The notes under the pieces are model-generated. The model did not search any database and had not been told where the DNA came from. It worked only from the letters and a program-made list of their open reading frames with translations. Below, in pieces: positions 4,755-6,813 of a stretch of DNA of 6,813 bases. The stretch's first letter is position 1, and every line of letters starts with the position of its first letter. Source of the stretch: Parachlamydiales bacterium. Its GTDB lineage: Bacteria; Chlamydiota; Chlamydiia; Chlamydiales; Rhabdochlamydiaceae. The position numbers and the translations under genes are program-made. The DNA lies in contig JAGVJV010000220.1 of assembly GCA_020050965.1 (NCBI GenBank), positions 1-6,813 on the forward strand, in the 5' to 3' direction.

Positions 4755-6813
4755 TTAGAATGTAAGATCTAGACGAGCTTCGCCTTGGTTGATGAAGGTG
4801 CGTCTATTGAAGAGTCCTTTGTAGCCGAGCACGAAGGCGAAATAGCGGCCGCTGGTCCATCGGAATCCTAGCTCAGGTGAGAAGAACTGCACGGATGTGT
4901 TGTAGCTTCTGATGTCCATCACGCAGGTCTGGTCGATGAAATTGGCTTTTTGATGAGAGGCCTCTAATGGGAATTCTCCAACCCAGCTGGCGCTGATGTA
5001 GGGGGTCGTGCAGTAGCAGTCGCCTGACCAGGTATGCTGCATTCGGATGCCTGCTTCGCCTCGAACGATTTTTTGGGTGTGCGCTCTTACATGTAGATTG
5101 AGAAAATCGGCTCCTTTTTCGGTGAAGCTGCTTAAGCGGAAGTAGTGGTAATCGGCGAGGGCAAAAGGTTCTACGATTTTTCCGCACCAGTTCCACTTGT
5201 AGCCGAGGCCGAGATGCCCTGTCGCAAAGTGGCTATGGGGATAACTATTGGCGGCGGTATTGAAGGTGACAAATTGTGTTGTTGTAGTGACGCCAGAAGG
5301 GGTACCAGTGCAGAGGTCGGTCACAATGGTGGTGATTTCGTTGGCTGCATTGATCGGGATGTTTCGACTGAGGTGGTTGCAGGTTCTGCCAGCTAAAACA
5401 GAGGCGTCGAGCAGGAAGCAGCAAGCTTCAAAGCTGCCGTAGAGTGCTCCGTAGTAGGTGCTTTGTCTGCCATCGCCTAGGTGATTTTTCCAGTCAAACC
5501 AGGTGCGTGTATAGCCGCCGGCGGCGCCTAAGGTGCATCCCCAAAGATCAAAATCGAGTCCGCCAATTGCTCCTGCAGAGTTGGAGGTAAAGGGGGTCAA
5601 ATGATCAAGTGAGCGCCGATTGTCGTCGAAAATTCCATACCCATCGATCCACACGCTAGCTCCGAATGTGTCGCAGTCTTTTACTCGGCAGCTGTTGTCG
5701 AGGAGGTGATGGGAGATAATATCGACGATGTAGCTGCTTGTGCGGGCGTTGATCCAGTCGAGCGCTCCGTAGCTAACCGGTGAGAGGGCAAAGAGGGCTT
5801 CATTGACTTGGTTGTCGGTGAGCAGTCCGAGCGTTTCTACAAATAGCGCAAAATCGGACCCGGGGGCGATGGCGGCATTTAGGACGCAATTGGCGACGGT
5901 CTGTGGGATGCCGGGCTGGATGATCTGATTTTCGAAGATGACTGGGTTTCTGACGGTGAGGATTACACTGCCATAGGTGACGTCGACATCCACTTTATTG
6001 GCATTGACTCCTGACTTGATGATTTGAGAAAAGGCACCTGTCGATGTGCCAGTTAAGATGGTGTATTGGGTCCCAGGGATGTAGTTGCCTGCATTGATGA
6101 CGACATCGAGTATTCCTCCATTGAGGGTTGCGGTTCCTCCGACGACCATCAAGGTGTCATGGATGGTGCCATTAGGAGTGATGTCGATCAGGATAGCGCC
6201 GGAAGGTTCATTAATGAAATTGCCGTTGACGGTGATTGTTCCGATGTCGCCATCGCCAGGTGAGATCACTCCGCTATTGGTGATGTTTGAAAAGGTAGTG
6301 AATATTCCGCTGAGAATTGCTCCGCTTTGGACTTGAATGGGAGAAATGGTCGAACCATCAATCCGGAGTTCTCCGGCTTGGACAATGGTATTTCCTGTGA
6401 AGGTGTTGGCGCCATTCAGTGTCAGCCTTGCGCAGCCTCTTTTTGTCAGGCCGCCAGCTGTGATACTGCCACCGCCAGCTCCTTGGTCGCTCTCAATGGG
6501 AGTGGGGATCGAGACGTTGCTGGTGATGTCAAAGGTGAGCGATCCTCCTGACATAAGGAAAATATCTTGTCCGGCGGCGCTGCCGTTATTGCCTCCTGTC
6601 CCTGCAATACCACCTGTTGCTGTATTGCCTTGGAAAGCGGCCGAACCTTGGATGAGGAGATTGCCCCCATTTTGGATAAAGATCGCACCGCCAAGTCCCG
6701 CTCCGCCGCCGCTAGAGCCTGTGAGGGTCGCATTCCCGGGTAGTCCAGCTCCGCCGCCAAAAACGGAGCCTCCGCCTAGGCCATTCGGAGGAGCGCCGCT
6801 CCCGCCCCCGCCG
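4755..6813 (-). CDS. Pmp-like autotransporter, C-terminal part (5' end outside the window)
   Basis: The frame is open to the window edge, giving 685 visible residues. The Met codon at 6554 is internal, because the upstream residues are an unbroken Gly-rich passenger. That passenger has GGAI (visible residues 41-44) and FQGN (60-63), motifs known from chlamydial polymorphic membrane proteins and related beta-helices. An autotransporter-associated strand repeat follows (LTLNGANTFTGNTIVQAGEL, about 130-149), then a typical SPGDGDIGTITVNGNF segment (about 184-199). A helical linker (around 340-370) leads into a beta-barrel at about 383-685 ending RLDLTF, with the terminal Phe used for outer-membrane insertion. 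This is a type V secreted surface protein, probably an adhesin. Thirteen Cys are visible, twelve of them in the C-terminal 380 residues, which is high for an autotransporter and suits a disulfide-linked outer membrane. The next gene starts within 50 bases. Confidence 0.9.
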   Translation of the reverse strand, partial: GGGGSGAPPNGLGGGSVFGGGAGLPGNATLTGSSGGGAGLGGAIFIQNGGNLLIQGSAAFQGNTATGGIAGTGGNNGSAAGQDIFLMSGGSLTFDITSNVSIPTPIESDQGAGGGSITAGGLTKRGCARLTLNGANTFTGNTIVQAGELRIDGSTISPIQVQSGAILSGIFTTFSNITNSGVISPGDGDIGTITVNGNFINEPSGAILIDITPNGTIHDTLMVVGGTATLNGGILDVVINAGNYIPGTQYTILTGTSTGAFSQIIKSGVNANKVDVDVTYGSVILTVRNPVIFENQIIQPGIPQTVANCVLNAAIAPGSDFALFVETLGLLTDNQVNEALFALSPVSYGALDWINARTSSYIVDIISHHLLDNSCRVKDCDTFGASVWIDGYGIFDDNRRSLDHLTPFTSNSAGAIGGLDFDLWGCTLGAAGGYTRTWFDWKNHLGDGRQSTYYGALYGSFEACCFLLDASVLAGRTCNHLSRNIPINAANEITTIVTDLCTGTPSGVTTTTQFVTFNTAANSYPHSHFATGHLGLGYKWNWCGKIVEPFALADYHYFRLSSFTEKGADFLNLHVRAHTQKIVRGEAGIRMQHTWSGDCYCTTPYISASWVGEFPLEASHQKANFIDQTCVMDIRSYNTSVQFFSPELGFRWTSGRYFAFVLGYKGLFNRRTFINQGEARLDLTF
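4758..5666 (-). other. Autotransporter beta-barrel domain
   Basis: The domain covers about 303 residues, from ASVWIDGYG to the C-terminal Phe, close to the usual autotransporter barrel length. Alternating polar/hydrophobic strands and aromatic girdle residues are visible (GGLDFDLWG, AAGGYTRTWFDW, LGYKGLFNRRTF). It contains a Cys-Cys pair and a Cys-x-Cys. Its role is to insert in the outer membrane and translocate or anchor the passenger. Confidence 0.88.
6354..6455 (-). other. Autotransporter-associated beta-strand repeat in the passenger
   Basis: About 34 residues read GGLTKRG.ARLTLNGANTFTG followed by NTIVQAGELRIDG. This matches the widely seen passenger repeat pattern (leucine strand, Gly-Ala-Asn-Thr-Phe/Tyr-x-Gly, Thr strand, Gly-x-Leu strand). 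It marks the end of the Gly-rich section and the start of the classical beta-helix stalk. Confidence 0.75.

Noticed and set aside
5145..5442. Short plus-strand frames opposite the autotransporter barrel, and others at 6066-6551.
   Set aside because: They are antisense shadows in GC-rich coding DNA with no ribosome binding site and no recognisable protein features.
4755..6554. A complete 599-residue autotransporter starting at the Met codon at 6554.
   Set aside because: The frame is open to the window edge. The upstream 86 codons encode a Gly-rich passenger with GGAI and FQGN that runs straight into this sequence, and a 599-residue version would lack a signal peptide. The Met is internal.
6446..6760. 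Open frame of 104 codons on the minus strand.
   Set aside because: It overlaps the autotransporter passenger in another frame. The main frame shows family motifs here, and this one shows none.

Overview
The window looks like part of the genome of an intracellular Gram-negative bacterium, most plausibly an amoeba-associated member of the Chlamydiota (Parachlamydia/Waddlia/Simkania-like). Four things point that way: a polymorphic-membrane-protein-like autotransporter with GGAI and FxxN motifs and an unusually cysteine-rich C-terminal region; multi-pass hydrophobic proteins resembling inclusion-membrane proteins; a large protein with eukaryotic ubiquitin-system domains; and a low-to-moderate GC content. 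None of these alone fixes the taxon. All four genes lie on the minus strand, so transcription runs from high to low coordinates.

Layout in transcription order. (1) 6813-4755: the C-terminal 685 residues of an autotransporter. The open frame runs off the window edge, so this is not a 599-residue protein starting at 6554. It has a Gly-rich beta-helical passenger, an autotransporter-associated strand repeat, a linker, and a beta-barrel ending in Phe. (2) 4706-3975 (possibly from a TTG at 4748): a multi-pass membrane protein of 243 residues with no recognised family. (3) 3974-327: a 1215-residue protein whose ATG directly follows the stop codon of gene 2. Its N-terminal ~190 residues are a paralogue of gene 2. 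A Pro/Arg-rich linker follows, then six tandem U-box-like units of graded degeneracy, then a C-terminal ubiquitin-like domain. (4) 308-279: a perfect 30-bp palindrome that reads as an intrinsic terminator. (5) 252-224: a candidate promoter, then 204-1: the first 68 codons of a separate gene for an exported protein.

The most interesting object is gene 3. My reading is a membrane-anchored, ubiquitin-pathway effector: the hydrophobic module would sit in a host or inclusion membrane, and the U-box/ubiquitin-like tail would face the host cytosol. The Ubl domain ends exactly where mature ubiquitin ends, but with Ala-Asp in place of Gly-Gly, so it should not be conjugatable. The neighbouring gene 2 looks like the single-module relative from which the N-terminus of gene 3 was duplicated, or the reverse. 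Domain calls were made by eye from motifs. The E3 activity, secretion route and membrane target are inferences.

Base composition is uneven. Sampled 60-base lines in the autotransporter are about 53-57% GC, in gene 2 about 47%, and in the repeat part of gene 3 about 32-33%. The tail of this gene set may therefore have a different history from the autotransporter.
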